Origin: Thiomicrospira pelophila DSM 1534
Lineage (GTDB): Bacteria > Pseudomonadota > Gammaproteobacteria > Thiomicrospirales > Thiomicrospiraceae
DNA length: 64,000 nucleotides
Direction: 5' to 3'
Assembly (NCBI RefSeq): GCF_000711195.1
Contig: NZ_JOMR01000001.1
Span: 62,001-126,000 of the forward strand
The notes under the pieces are model-generated. The model was not told the origin of the DNA, did no database searches, and saw only the letters and a program-made list of their open reading frames with translations. Positions 21,312 to 29,297 of this stretch are shown piece by piece; positions within the stretch are counted from its first letter, which is position 1, and the number at the start of each line of letters is the position of its first letter. Both the position numbers and the translations under genes were made by a program.

Positions 21312-21581
21312 TTAGTGGTGCGCAATCGAAATTAAATTCGTTGCCATAAAATTGATCGTATGGCGCGACTTTTGACACTGATCTTGGTGTGGACACTGGG
21401 CACACAAACCTTCCACGCAGGTTTGCAAACACAAACGTGCAATCGCATCACGGCTGTGCGTATCCGAACAATTTAGATCGGCGGCACATAACACCCCTAG
21501 ACGAAACAACTCAGCTAATTTTTGTTCGGAGAGTGACAGATTAATTAAGCTTGCTTGTCTATCCATATCCTGTTTATTCAT
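21312..21581 (-). CDS. Small cysteine-rich protein of unknown function
   Basis: An 89-residue protein with no signal peptide and seven cysteines (32, 38, 51, 55, 60, 63, 69). The last five sit in CLQTCVEGLCAQCPHQDQCQ, a spacing that suggests metal or Fe-S binding. I do not recognise the family. It starts 7 bases after the hemP stop codon and ends 80 bases before the TonB receptor, so it is probably in the same iron-regulated transcript. A role as an iron- or haem-linked accessory protein is inference from position. Confidence 0.65.
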   Translation of the reverse strand: MNKQDMDRQASLINLSLSEQKLAELFRLGVLCAADLNCSDTHSRDAIARLCLQTCVEGLCAQCPHQDQCQKSRHTINFMATNLISIAHH

Positions 21582-21587
21582 GGCCGC

Positions 21588-21761
21588 CTACTTGGTCAAA
21601 ATCAGTTTGTTTTCTTTGGTGACACATAAACGATATTGCATATCACCATGTTGGATCATCACCTGCTTTTTACCCGCCAAAATACTTTGGCTATCCAGCG
21701 TTCTAGCACAGCTGGATGCGTTCGATTTTGCTGAATCATGAGCAGATTTACCTGACGACAT
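21588..21761 (-). CDS. hemP: Hemin uptake protein HemP
   Basis: A 57-residue protein of the HemP/HmuP family, read directly from the sequence. The conserved C-terminal half is GKKQVMIQHGDMQYRLCVTK followed by ENKLILTK, which matches the family pattern ending YRLR-T---KLILTK. Members lie upstream of TonB-dependent haem or siderophore receptors and in some bacteria activate receptor expression. Here it heads hemP-(Cys-rich ORF)-receptor. GGAGACCCC lies just upstream of the ATG. Confidence 0.85.
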   Translation of the reverse strand: MSSGKSAHDSAKSNASSCARTLDSQSILAGKKQVMIQHGDMQYRLCVTKENKLILTK

Positions 21762-21785
21762 GGGGTCTCCAATTCGTAAAACTTA

Positions 21786-21804
21786 ATATAAATGAGAATT
21801 AACA
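21786..21804. promoter_or_regulatory. Possible Fur box
   Basis: AATAAATGAGAATTAACATC-like sequence (TATAAATGAGAATTAACAT on the plus strand) about 25 bases upstream of hemP. It matches the Fur consensus GATAATGATAATCATTATC only in part. Confidence 0.4.
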
Positions 21805-21849
21805 TCAATTGCGTTGGTGCATAATAATCAACATAATAATCTGTGTCAA

Positions 21850-21868
21850 ATGATAATGAATATTATTC
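21850..21868. promoter_or_regulatory. Fur box
   Basis: The sequence ATGATAATGAATATTATTC is close to the Fur consensus, with near-dyad halves. It is about 90 bases upstream of hemP and is probably the main iron-responsive operator of the hemP-receptor operon. Confidence 0.65.
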
Positions 21869-21966
21869 TAAAAATTTTCGAACGGTGATTGTGATTCAGT
21901 GGACTAGCGGGTTTTATGCAACCGCTTATTTAGAAAGATTAGTGATATTTGCGTGTTAATAAGCTT

Positions 21967-21993
21967 GCCAACATAACGCGGCGTTATGTTGGC
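21967..21993 (-). terminator. Strong inverted repeat after hemY
   Basis: Arms GCCAACATAACGC and GCGTTATGTTGGC around one base, six bases after the hemY stop codon. No T-run follows on the minus strand. It is a likely 3' end structure of the hem operon, though not a canonical terminator. Confidence 0.55.
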
Positions 21994-21998
21994 TTTAG

Positions 21999-23180
21999 TT
22001 AAGTTTTGCTCGGTGGATCAAGCTGTAGCATGGCTTGTTTGTATACTAAGGCGGCTTGCGAATCCTGGCCTTCGGACTCATAACATTGCGCCAATACATG
22101 AAAGGTTTCCAATTCTGGGCGCAAACGCAAACTTTCACGCAAATAACCGTGCGCTTGCCCCCATAGCTGACTTTGGCAAGCCAACCGCCCCAAGCTGAGC
22201 AACAACACGGGGTCATCGGGATGGTCTTTTAACCAGGCCTGCGCCTTTTTAAGCCGATCAAACGCCGGCCCGAATTGGATTTGGCCATACAAATACACCA
22301 AACGCTCATCCCATTGAGTTTTAATCGCTTTTTCTAGCCACTCGGCCAAGCCGTTGAACTGTTTCACCTGTAGACAAAACTGGACATATTCCGCCATTAC
22401 TAAAGGATTCAATTTTTGCTTGGTGCTTAAACCTTGCCACTGAGATTCTAAATCGGTATGGTTGGCCGATTTAGCCAAACGCATCGCAACCACCTCGGTT
22501 TCCAAACCGTCCAACTCATCCCGATTCAGCCCAGCGTGCTTTTTAATCGCGGGCATTAATTTCATTAGGGTTTCGGCCTGTTTTTGTCGACGCAAAAGTG
22601 CGACGTATTCACTTAACACCGCACGATGATTAGGTTGTAAGCGATGCAGTTCACTTAAAATCACCGCCGCCGTACCGGCGTCTTGCTCTTTAATTAAACG
22701 AGCTTCCACCAAACCAATCGTGAGGGCATCTTCTGGGTAGAGTTCACGCGCCTGGGCTAAATACTTATCGCGTCGTGCACTGGCTTGTTGCATATCCGCC
22801 ATTTTAGCGGCGGTTAAATAATGCACCAAGCCGTTTTCGCTGAGTTTGGCGGACTTGATCAGCTGCTTTTCAGCTTGCGCCCAATCCGATTCTTCTTGTG
22901 CAATGAGGCCTTTTGACAAGCTCATTTGCGCTTGGCGATAACGTTTTACTTGGCGGCGTTTTCGCCAAGCCTCGGGTAACCCTTTTAACCATAACCAAAC
23001 GCGTATCAACGCATAAAACACGATCAACAATACAATCAGAGCCGCCAAAACAAAGCTAACGCTGGTATTAATTTCCCATACATCCCATTTAAGCGTGACT
23101 TCGCCCAAGTTTAATAAGGCCAAGCTGGTTAAACTGACCGCAAAGATTAAAAGCAATCCCCAACCGATTAGTTTTTTCAT
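21999..23180 (-). CDS. hemY: HemY-type membrane protein of the haem operon
   Basis: A 393-residue inner-membrane protein with two N-terminal membrane helices (about 4-24 and 42-66) and a TPR-like helical domain to the C-terminus (repeats such as AEKQLIKSAKLSENG, ALLLSLGRLACQSQ and FHVLAQCYESEGQ). This is the proteobacterial HemY family, unrelated to Gram-positive HemY oxidase, whose role in haem synthesis is not settled. It overlaps hemX by 4 bases. An imperfect repeat relative encodes AQAWLKD. Confidence 0.9.
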   Translation of the reverse strand: MKKLIGWGLLLIFAVSLTSLALLNLGEVTLKWDVWEINTSVSFVLAALIVLLIVFYALIRVWLWLKGLPEAWRKRRQVKRYRQAQMSLSKGLIAQEESDWAQAEKQLIKSAKLSENGLVHYLTAAKMADMQQASARRDKYLAQARELYPEDALTIGLVEARLIKEQDAGTAAVILSELHRLQPNHRAVLSEYVALLRRQKQAETLMKLMPAIKKHAGLNRDELDGLETEVVAMRLAKSANHTDLESQWQGLSTKQKLNPLVMAEYVQFCLQVKQFNGLAEWLEKAIKTQWDERLVYLYGQIQFGPAFDRLKKAQAWLKDHPDDPVLLLSLGRLACQSQLWGQAHGYLRESLRLRPELETFHVLAQCYESEGQDSQAALVYKQAMLQLDPPSKT

Positions 23181-24079
23181 TGCGCCCCCTCATTCGTGGG
23201 TTCTGGATTAGGCTCGATGGATTCATCCGCTGGATGTTTTTTAATGCTGAATAGTTCATTAAAGCGCGAAAAAATACCTTCGAGTTGCGGTGTAATTTCG
23301 TCCACGGCTTCTTGCACCTTAGGTGCCATACGCGCCATCCAATCCGCTTGGGTTTGAGCGAGATTCGCCAACTCGTCGCTCAAGCTTTGTATTTCGGATT
23401 GCAGGCGTTGCTTGTCTTGCTGCCACTCTTCTGACTCGACATAGCCTTCAATTTCTGACAATTCTTGTTGGCTGCGCTGGTTCAACTGGGCTAAATCTTC
23501 GCGTAGGGCCTGTAACCCAGCCTGCAAATCTTGCTTAGCTTGTTCTAAGTCTTCGCGTAACTTCGGATCATCAATCTTAATCACCTTATCGTCCGATTCC
23601 GAAAAGCCAAACATCGCCTCACTGGCTTCGGTTAAGCGCAACTGCATTTCTTCTAACTGCAATTGGGTGGTTTGTTGGCTTTGCTCAAGCTCGTCTAGCG
23701 CAACTTTCCAAGCCTCTTGGGTTTGACCGAAATCCGTCATTTGCTGTTGTTGGCTTTGCAATTTGTCGGACAGTCCTACTAGCTCGGTTTGATAGGCTTT
23801 TAGTTGCTGAGTCAAGTCCGTCTGAGTAAGGGATTGTTGTATATATAACCAAGACGCCAGCGCCAAGGCAAACGCAATGCCCGACACCAATAATATAATC
23901 CAAATTAAAAGATTCGAAGCCCAGCTTGGGCTAGTGAAACGCGAAGCTTTTACACGTTCGGCTTTATTCGATTTTTCAGCTTGGTCAGACTCGGATGGAT
24001 TGGATGATTTGGATTCCGCCTCCACAAACTCACCTTCCACCACATGATGTTCGGCTTTGGGGGTAATGGGTTCACTCAT
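23177..24079 (-). CDS. hemX: HemX-like membrane coiled-coil protein
   Basis: A 300-residue protein with an acidic cytoplasmic N-terminus (1-55), one membrane helix (about 56-80, LLIWIILLVSGIAFALALASWLYI) and a long Gln/Glu-rich coiled coil (about 85-265). It is placed in the hemCDXY order, so HemX is the natural call. It is shorter than E. coli HemX (about 390 residues) and lacks most of the region after the coiled coil. Despite old annotation as a uroporphyrinogen methyltransferase, it has no SAM-binding motif. It overlaps hemD by 8 bases. Confidence 0.75.
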   Translation of the reverse strand: MSEPITPKAEHHVVEGEFVEAESKSSNPSESDQAEKSNKAERVKASRFTSPSWASNLLIWIILLVSGIAFALALASWLYIQQSLTQTDLTQQLKAYQTELVGLSDKLQSQQQQMTDFGQTQEAWKVALDELEQSQQTTQLQLEEMQLRLTEASEAMFGFSESDDKVIKIDDPKLREDLEQAKQDLQAGLQALREDLAQLNQRSQQELSEIEGYVESEEWQQDKQRLQSEIQSLSDELANLAQTQADWMARMAPKVQEAVDEITPQLEGIFSRFNELFSIKKHPADESIEPNPEPTNEGAQ

Positions 24080-24836
24080 GGCTTTCTCCTAAAGACGTAG
24101 CGTGACGTTGCAACGTGTCCACAATCGCCGCATCGCTTGAGGTGGACGTGACCAGAATGGGGCCACTAAACCCTAACTTGCGTGCGGCGTTTTGAATGCG
24201 CTCACTAAATACTATCAGACTTTGACGAAAGCACCAGGCCTGGTCGGTCGGATTTTGCACCGCCAACGACTGACAAAACGCCTCCAAGCTGCTCACGCTG
24301 GTAAATAACATCACTGGCATTTCGGCTTGCTTAAACACATCCCAAACGGGTTGACAAAAAGGCGCGGATTGGCGCTGGTAAACTTCAAAAAAATCCACCA
24401 ACGCGCCCTGCTCGACCAGGCTTTGCGCCAGATGCTCACGCCCGCCATCACCTCGCACAATCGCCACACGCAAATCATTGGGTTTCGCAAACACCGCCAA
24501 ACTCAACATGCCTTCGGAATCAAATGTGGCTGGCAAAGGTGCTAAATTTGGCCAGCCTTGTTGTTGGATGGCTTGCGCGGTCGCGTCGCCCACCGCGACC
24601 AAAATTGCATTACATTCAGCGGATAAGTTAAGCGATTGCTGAGCAAAATATTCAACTGCATTACGACTGACAAACACCCATACATCGTAATCATCCCATG
24701 CGGGTTGATGGCTTAAAGTTTGAGCTTGAATCTGCAAACTCGGGCAATCCAAACTCACAAAACCCGCCTCAAGCAGGGCTTGATTCAAGCACCAGGCCTG
24801 GTGCTTAGGGCGCGTGTTGAGTAAAGTCGGCATCAT
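24072..24836 (-). CDS. hemD: Uroporphyrinogen-III synthase
   Basis: Closes hydroxymethylbilane to uroporphyrinogen III in haem and sirohaem synthesis. The 254 residues form the two-lobed HemD fold. The N-terminal LLNTRPKHQA recalls the family's conserved LxTRP segment, and VVFVSRNAVEYF-type and VMLFTSVSSLEAF strands follow. Sequence is weakly conserved in this family, so gene order is strong support. Start may be Met1 or Met2. Two ACCAGGCCTGGT repeats encode HQAW near the N-terminus and DQAW in lobe two. Confidence 0.93.
   Translation of the reverse strand: MMPTLLNTRPKHQAWCLNQALLEAGFVSLDCPSLQIQAQTLSHQPAWDDYDVWVFVSRNAVEYFAQQSLNLSAECNAILVAVGDATAQAIQQQGWPNLAPLPATFDSEGMLSLAVFAKPNDLRVAIVRGDGGREHLAQSLVEQGALVDFFEVYQRQSAPFCQPVWDVFKQAEMPVMLFTSVSSLEAFCQSLAVQNPTDQAWCFRQSLIVFSERIQNAARKLGFSGPILVTSTSSDAAIVDTLQRHATSLGESHE
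24233..24244. repeat. ACCAGGCCTGGT palindrome, in hemD
   Basis: Perfect 12-mer encoding Gln-Ala-Trp (TDQAWCFR). Confidence 0.9.
24787..24806. repeat. Extended 20-bp palindrome, in hemD
   Basis: The core at 24791-24802 is flanked by AAGC and GCTT, giving 20 palindromic bases. It encodes KHQAWCL near the HemD N-terminus. The same AAGC/GCTT extension occurs in hrpB and at 29253. Confidence 0.9.
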
Positions 24837-24881
24837 AGCTTTATCTGCCTAGTTGGGTTGTACCACACGAATTGATCGCGC

Positions 24882-25814
24882 TTAAGCCTGCTCGCTATAA
24901 AGTTTTTGCAGGATTTCACGCGCGCCATCTTCCAGCAACTGTTTACCAATATCACGCCCTAACTCTTCCGCTTGGGCGGCCGGTGCGCGGCCTTCTTTAC
25001 GCACAATATGCGAACCGTCGGTTTCTGCAACCAAACCGCGCAACCAAACTTCGCCACCTTGCAGTAAAGCATAACCACCAATCGGTACCTGACAGCCGCC
25101 GTCCAGCGTATGATTCATCGCGCGTTCGGCGCGCACGACGGTTTCGGTATCAGAATGGTTTAATACCGCCACCAACTTCTGAGTATCAATATCATCGGCT
25201 AGGGTTTCAATCCCCAGTGCGCCTTGTGCCACGGCCGGTAAACACAACTCCGGTGCCATGCGATCACGAATACGATCGTGTAATTCCAAACGCTCTAAAC
25301 CGGATGTCGCCAATACAATTGCATCATATTCACCCGCATCCAATTTGCCTAAACGCGTGCCCACGTTGCCGCGTAAAAAGCGCACTTCTAAATCTGGACG
25401 GATAAACTGGAACTGCGCTTGGCGACGTAAACTGGAGGTGCCCAATATCGCGCCTTGTGGCAAGGCATCCAAGTTTTCATATTTATTTGAAACAAACGCA
25501 TCGGTCGGATCATGGCGCTCCATGATCGCACTTAAAACAAATCCTTCTGGCAACTCCATTGGTACATCTTTCATCGAATGCACGGCTAAATCAGCCTGAC
25601 CGGATAACATTTGATCTTCTAATTCTTTAGTGAACAGACCTTTACCACCAATTTTCGCAAGCGGTACATCCAATATCTTGTCCCCTTTGGTGCTCATCGG
25701 AATCAATTCCACCACCAGACCTGGGTGCGCTTTTTCAAGCAGTTCTTTAACAAATTCGGCTTGCCACATCGCGAGTGGGCTTTTACGAGTTGCGATACGT
25801 AAGGTCGTCTTCAT
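24882..25814 (-). CDS. hemC: Porphobilinogen deaminase (hydroxymethylbilane synthase)
   Basis: Joins four porphobilinogens into hydroxymethylbilane. The 310 residues carry the catalytic Asp near 83 ([10 protein letters not shown]), the arginines of [10 protein letters not shown] and [12 protein letters not shown], and Cys241 in [10 protein letters not shown], which holds the dipyrromethane cofactor. I chose the ATG at 25814 ([15 protein letters not shown]), with GGAACAG upstream, over an in-frame ATG at 25826. It heads hemC-hemD-hemX-hemY. Confidence 0.97.
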   Translation of the reverse strand: MKTTLRIATRKSPLAMWQAEFVKELLEKAHPGLVVELIPMSTKGDKILDVPLAKIGGKGLFTKELEDQMLSGQADLAVHSMKDVPMELPEGFVLSAIMERHDPTDAFVSNKYENLDALPQGAILGTSSLRRQAQFQFIRPDLEVRFLRGNVGTRLGKLDAGEYDAIVLATSGLERLELHDRIRDRMAPELCLPAVAQGALGIETLADDIDTQKLVAVLNHSDTETVVRAERAMNHTLDGGCQVPIGGYALLQGGEVWLRGLVAETDGSHIVRKEGRAPAAQAEELGRDIGKQLLEDGAREILQKLYSEQA

Positions 25815-25910
25815 AGTCTGTTCCATTTATGTTTAAGCCACACATTTTACTCAAATGCCACAAGGATTTTCGCTAAAATGGTTTCATTATTAAACGAAAG
25901 GCAAGATATT

Positions 25911-26453
25911 ATGCTAAAACTTATTTTTACCCTAGTATTATCCAGCCTGATATTAGCCGGTTGTGATCGTGAAGCTCAGGCCAATAATCTAAAAGAAATG
26001 GACGATTTTGCTTGGACCGCTCAACAAGCACGCGAAAAAAACATTCCGATTATGATTATGTTTACCGCTGAATGGTGTGATTTTTGTCATCAACTGAAAC
26101 GCGAGGTATTGAACCCGATGTTGCTGGGCGGCCTTTATGAAGATTATGCGGTGATTATGCGCCAGGTGAGTGTGGACTCGAGCGCACCGCTTAAATTTTC
26201 AGACACGGAAACCATAGCTAAACAAGACTTTGCTAAGCTTTATAATGCTGATATTACGCCCACACTTATTTTTGTCGACTCAAGAGGCTTGCCGGTAGGT
26301 GACCGTATTGTTGGGGTATCCGATACACAATTATTTGCCGCAATGATTCATCGCTCAATCAATCAGGCTTACGAAAAAATGGGCAACCCCATGGAATTAC
26401 CCGCTTCTCCTGAACAGATGCGTCGCCCGTTACCCGGCTTCCCAGAAAAATAA
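25911..26453 (+). CDS. Thioredoxin-fold lipoprotein
   Basis: A 180-residue exported protein: lipobox LILAGC with the lipid-carrying Cys18, then a thioredoxin fold with redox motif WCDFC at 55-59 and the cis-proline segment ITPTLIFVD. It resembles periplasmic SoxW/DsbE-like and DUF255-type thiol proteins rather than a cytoplasmic thioredoxin. A role in reducing periplasmic disulfides is likely; the partner is unknown. An in-frame ATG at 25878 is less likely, as it would bury the signal peptide. It lies 18 bases upstream of argH on the same strand. Confidence 0.8.
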   Translation: MLKLIFTLVLSSLILAGCDREAQANNLKEMDDFAWTAQQAREKNIPIMIMFTAEWCDFCHQLKREVLNPMLLGGLYEDYAVIMRQVSVDSSAPLKFSDTETIAKQDFAKLYNADITPTLIFVDSRGLPVGDRIVGVSDTQLFAAMIHRSINQAYEKMGNPMELPASPEQMRRPLPGFPEK

Positions 26454-26471
26454 TTAATTTAAAGGTGTGTT

Positions 26472-27863
26472 ATGACACAAAATATCAACCAAGAAAAACT
26501 TTCAAGTGGCCGTTTTAGTGAATCAACCGATGCGTTTGTTGAAGAGTTTACCGCTTCGATTCAATTTGATCACCGCATGTATCGCCAGGATATTCAAGGC
26601 TCAATTGCCCACGCCCGCATGCTTTATAAAGTCGGGATTTTGAATGCGAAAGAAGAAGACGACATTATTAAAGGCTTGGAGCTGGTTCAAAAGGAAATTG
26701 AAGACGGTGAAATGATTTGGTCAATTAAACAAGAAGATATTCATATGAATATCGAATCGCGTTTAACCCAAATGATTGGCACCACCGGTAAAAAACTCCA
26801 TACCGGTCGTTCGCGTAATGATCAGGTCGCGACCGACATTCGTTTATATGTGCGTGATGAAATTGACTTTATTTTGACGGAGCTGAAACGTCTGCAACAA
26901 GGCATTTTAAGTGTCGCGGAGCGTGAAGCCGATACGATTATGCCCGGCTTCACTCATTTACAAAGCGCGCAACCCGTTACCTTTGGCCATCATATGTTGG
27001 CTTGGTACGAAATGATCGTACGCGATGTTGAACGTCTACAAGACTGCCGCAAACGCGTAAATACTCTTCCGCTCGGTTCTGCCGCCCTAGCCGGCACCAC
27101 CTACCCGATTGATCGCGAATACACCGCCAAACTATTGGGCTTTGAGCGCATTAGCCAAAACTCATTGGATGGCGTATCGGATCGAGATTTTGCGATAGAG
27201 CTCACGGCTTGGGCGGCGACCTTATTAATGCATATGTCGCGCTTCTCGGAAGAGTTGATTCTGTGGTCTTCGGCGCAATTTCAGTTTATTGATTTACCGG
27301 ATCGTTTTTGCACCGGCTCCTCAATTATGCCGCAAAAGAAAAACCCAGACGTGCCAGAGTTGGTGCGTGGCAAATCGGGTCGTGTATATGGACACTTAAT
27401 CAGCTTGCTAACTTTAATGAAGTCACAACCACTGGCATACAACAAAGACAACCAAGAAGATAAAGAACCTATTTTTGACACAATCGACACCGTTCGTGGT
27501 TGTTTGCGCGCTTTTGCCGACATGATTCCGGCTATGCAAGTGAAACGCGAGATGACTTATGAAGCCGCCAAACGTGGATTCTCAACTGCCACCGATTTGG
27601 CCGACTATTTGGTACGCAAAGGCCTAGCTTTCCGTGATGCGCATGAAATTGTAGGCTTGGCCGTTGCTTATGGCGTGAAAAATCAACTGGATTTATCTGA
27701 CATGCCGTTGGCAACCCTACAAGGATTCAGCGACAAAATTAGCGAAGATGTGTTTGAAGTTTTAACCCTAGAAGGTTCGGTCGCGGCACGCAACCACCTA
27801 GGTGGCACCGCCCCCAAACAGGTCAAAGCCCAAGTTAAAAAAGCCAAAAAGGATTTGGCTTAG
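26472..27863 (+). CDS. argH: Argininosuccinate lyase
   Basis: Splits argininosuccinate to arginine and fumarate, the last step of arginine synthesis. The 463 residues match the family length. The fumarase/lyase signature [12 protein letters not shown] is at 282-293. [13 protein letters not shown] (about 110-122) and [14 protein letters not shown] (161-174), with the catalytic His, are also present. AAAGGTGTG precedes the ATG. No other arg gene is adjacent. Confidence 0.98.
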   Translation: MTQNINQEKLSSGRFSESTDAFVEEFTASIQFDHRMYRQDIQGSIAHARMLYKVGILNAKEEDDIIKGLELVQKEIEDGEMIWSIKQEDIHMNIESRLTQMIGTTGKKLHTGRSRNDQVATDIRLYVRDEIDFILTELKRLQQGILSVAEREADTIMPGFTHLQSAQPVTFGHHMLAWYEMIVRDVERLQDCRKRVNTLPLGSAALAGTTYPIDREYTAKLLGFERISQNSLDGVSDRDFAIELTAWAATLLMHMSRFSEELILWSSAQFQFIDLPDRFCTGSSIMPQKKNPDVPELVRGKSGRVYGHLISLLTLMKSQPLAYNKDNQEDKEPIFDTIDTVRGCLRAFADMIPAMQVKREMTYEAAKRGFSTATDLADYLVRKGLAFRDAHEIVGLAVAYGVKNQLDLSDMPLATLQGFSDKISEDVFEVLTLEGSVAARNHLGGTAPKQVKAQVKKAKKDLA

Positions 27864-27883
27864 CCTTAACCGCTTCACTCTGA

Positions 27884-27913
27884 ACAAAGCGCGAACTAAA
27901 GGTTGCGCTTTGT
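27884..27913 (+). terminator. Possible argH terminator hairpin
   Basis: Arms ACAAAGCGC and GCGCTTTGT with extra AAC/GTT pairing in the loop, 20 bases after argH. Only TCATCCTC follows instead of a T-run, so termination is uncertain. Confidence 0.35.
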
Positions 27914-27979
27914 CATCCTCAATATCCTCATCACCCAACTCAATCCGCAAACCAGAAGACGTATGTTTGTTAGGCTTAT

Positions 27980-27991
27980 ACCAGGCCTGGT
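27980..27991. repeat. ACCAGGCCTGGT palindrome, intergenic
   Basis: Perfect 12-mer (14-bp with flanking T/A) between convergent argH and the porin gene. Confidence 0.9.
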
Positions 27992-28013
27992 AGTACTGAG
28001 TTGTTTGCTCCTA

Positions 28014-28040
28014 AAACAAAAAAACCCCGCCAAGGCGGGG
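28014..28040 (-). terminator. Rho-independent terminator of the porin gene
   Basis: Minus-strand stem CCCCGC/GCGGGG with a CTTG loop and a following T-run (GGGGTTTTTTTG). A second small hairpin TGTGCC/GGCACA lies at 28045-28063, nearer the stop codon. Confidence 0.88.
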
Positions 28041-28097
28041 TCTCTGTGCCAATCATAGGCACACAAACAAAACTAACTAGGAAAACACAAAGCTCAA

Positions 28098-29120
28098 TTA
28101 GAACTTATGCTTGATACCAACTGCGATGTCGGTTAAATCATCCGTTGAACTCATCATGTTTTTGTCTGCAGACACATATTCAACGTATGCCGTTGTTGCT
28201 TTAGCTAGTTTGTAATCAACACCGAACGCCATAGATGTGCCGTCGTCTTTTGTGCTGTCTGCAAATGCCACCATTGAATACTTGGCTTTAGGCATAAATT
28301 TGCCCATTTTATAAGCCACGCCAAACTGCATGTTTGAACCTTCAGTGGCCGCATCAGCATCTGCGCCATCATCAAATGTTTGGTAAACAACGTTCGCAAT
28401 CATACCTGATTCTGCATACTGAGCTGACAAACGCATTTCTGTGTAAGCTTCGTTGTTAGTTTGGGTTTCGGCACCCCAAGTGTTATAAGCCAAAGCAGCA
28501 TAAATGCCTTTTTTGGTTGAACCATAAGTTACGGCGGTAGACAAAGCATTTGTTAACGATGATTCTGTTTCTGACTCATTTTCTGCAAGGGTCGTTGTAT
28601 CATCAACTGCAAGATCACTCATACCCGCAATCATCAATTTAACACCACTCATTTCTGGTGAGGTATACATCAATACGTTATCTGAACGCATTTCGCCAGC
28701 TTTTTTACCTAAACCGCCCGCCATAGACTTTTTACCCATGTCACCATAAGTCGCATCCCCAAATAAATCTTTTGGCTGTGACTTTTTGAATGGCGTATCG
28801 TGACGGCCAACCAATACTGTACCGAAATCACCGGCTAAACCAACATAAGCATTACGACCAGACAACCCTGAAAAACCTTCGGCCACATCGACGCCGAATT
28901 CCATTTTGTAGATACCCTTAAGGCCGTTACCTAGGTCGTGTGAACCCTTAACACCAATACGTGAATCACGATCAGTTGTTTTCATGCCTTTATCCGTGGT
29001 GCTGTTAATGGCGGCGTTGATTTGACCGTATACGTCTGGACCCGATTTAGCTTCTTCAGCCATAACAACAGGTGCCGTGATAACAGAGGTGATCGCTAGA
29101 GCAAGAATATTTTTCTTCAT
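28098..29120 (-). CDS. Trimeric outer-membrane porin, Gram-negative type
   Basis: A 340-residue general porin: signal peptide MKKNILALAITSVITAPVVMA, first strand DVYGQINAAINS, the RIGVKGSHDLGNGLKGIYKMEFG block and GRNAYVGLAGDFGTVLVGRHDTPF (the conserved constriction region of betaproteobacterial and marine gammaproteobacterial porins), ending AVGIKHKF with the terminal Phe. It forms a 16-strand channel for small solutes. I chose the ATG at 29120 with AAGGAAAA upstream; the in-frame ATG at 29138 adds MNKEKL. It has its own terminator. Confidence 0.92.
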   Translation of the reverse strand: MKKNILALAITSVITAPVVMAEEAKSGPDVYGQINAAINSTTDKGMKTTDRDSRIGVKGSHDLGNGLKGIYKMEFGVDVAEGFSGLSGRNAYVGLAGDFGTVLVGRHDTPFKKSQPKDLFGDATYGDMGKKSMAGGLGKKAGEMRSDNVLMYTSPEMSGVKLMIAGMSDLAVDDTTTLAENESETESSLTNALSTAVTYGSTKKGIYAALAYNTWGAETQTNNEAYTEMRLSAQYAESGMIANVVYQTFDDGADADAATEGSNMQFGVAYKMGKFMPKAKYSMVAFADSTKDDGTSMAFGVDYKLAKATTAYVEYVSADKNMMSSTDDLTDIAVGIKHKF

Positions 29121-29244
29121 GAGTTTTTCCTTATTCAATAAAAATTAAACGCGTTAATTTGAAACACGCGATAACTTTACGCATTGCAACAAGGTCGCTT
29201 GTTAAGGTTTTGTGAACTAAGGTGACGGTTTTTTGAAAAGCTAC

Positions 29245-29272
29245 GCATAAGCACCAGGCCTGGTGCTTATGC
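29245..29272. repeat. 28-bp perfect palindrome with ACCAGGCCTGGT core
   Basis: The 12-mer core at 29253-29264 is flanked by GCATAAGC and GCTTATGC, making a perfect 28-bp palindrome, the longest of the family here. It lies 25 bases after the stop codon of the GGDEF/EAL gene. On that strand GTAGCTTTTC follows, so it may also act as its terminator. Confidence 0.9.
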
Positions 29273-29297
29273 TGAGAGGTTAGGACGCTAAAAAAGT

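Noticed and set aside
24872-25405. A 177-codon plus-strand ORF antisense to hemC
   Set aside because: HemC is certain on the other strand, including the cofactor cysteine. The antisense product is low in structure and has no ribosome site.
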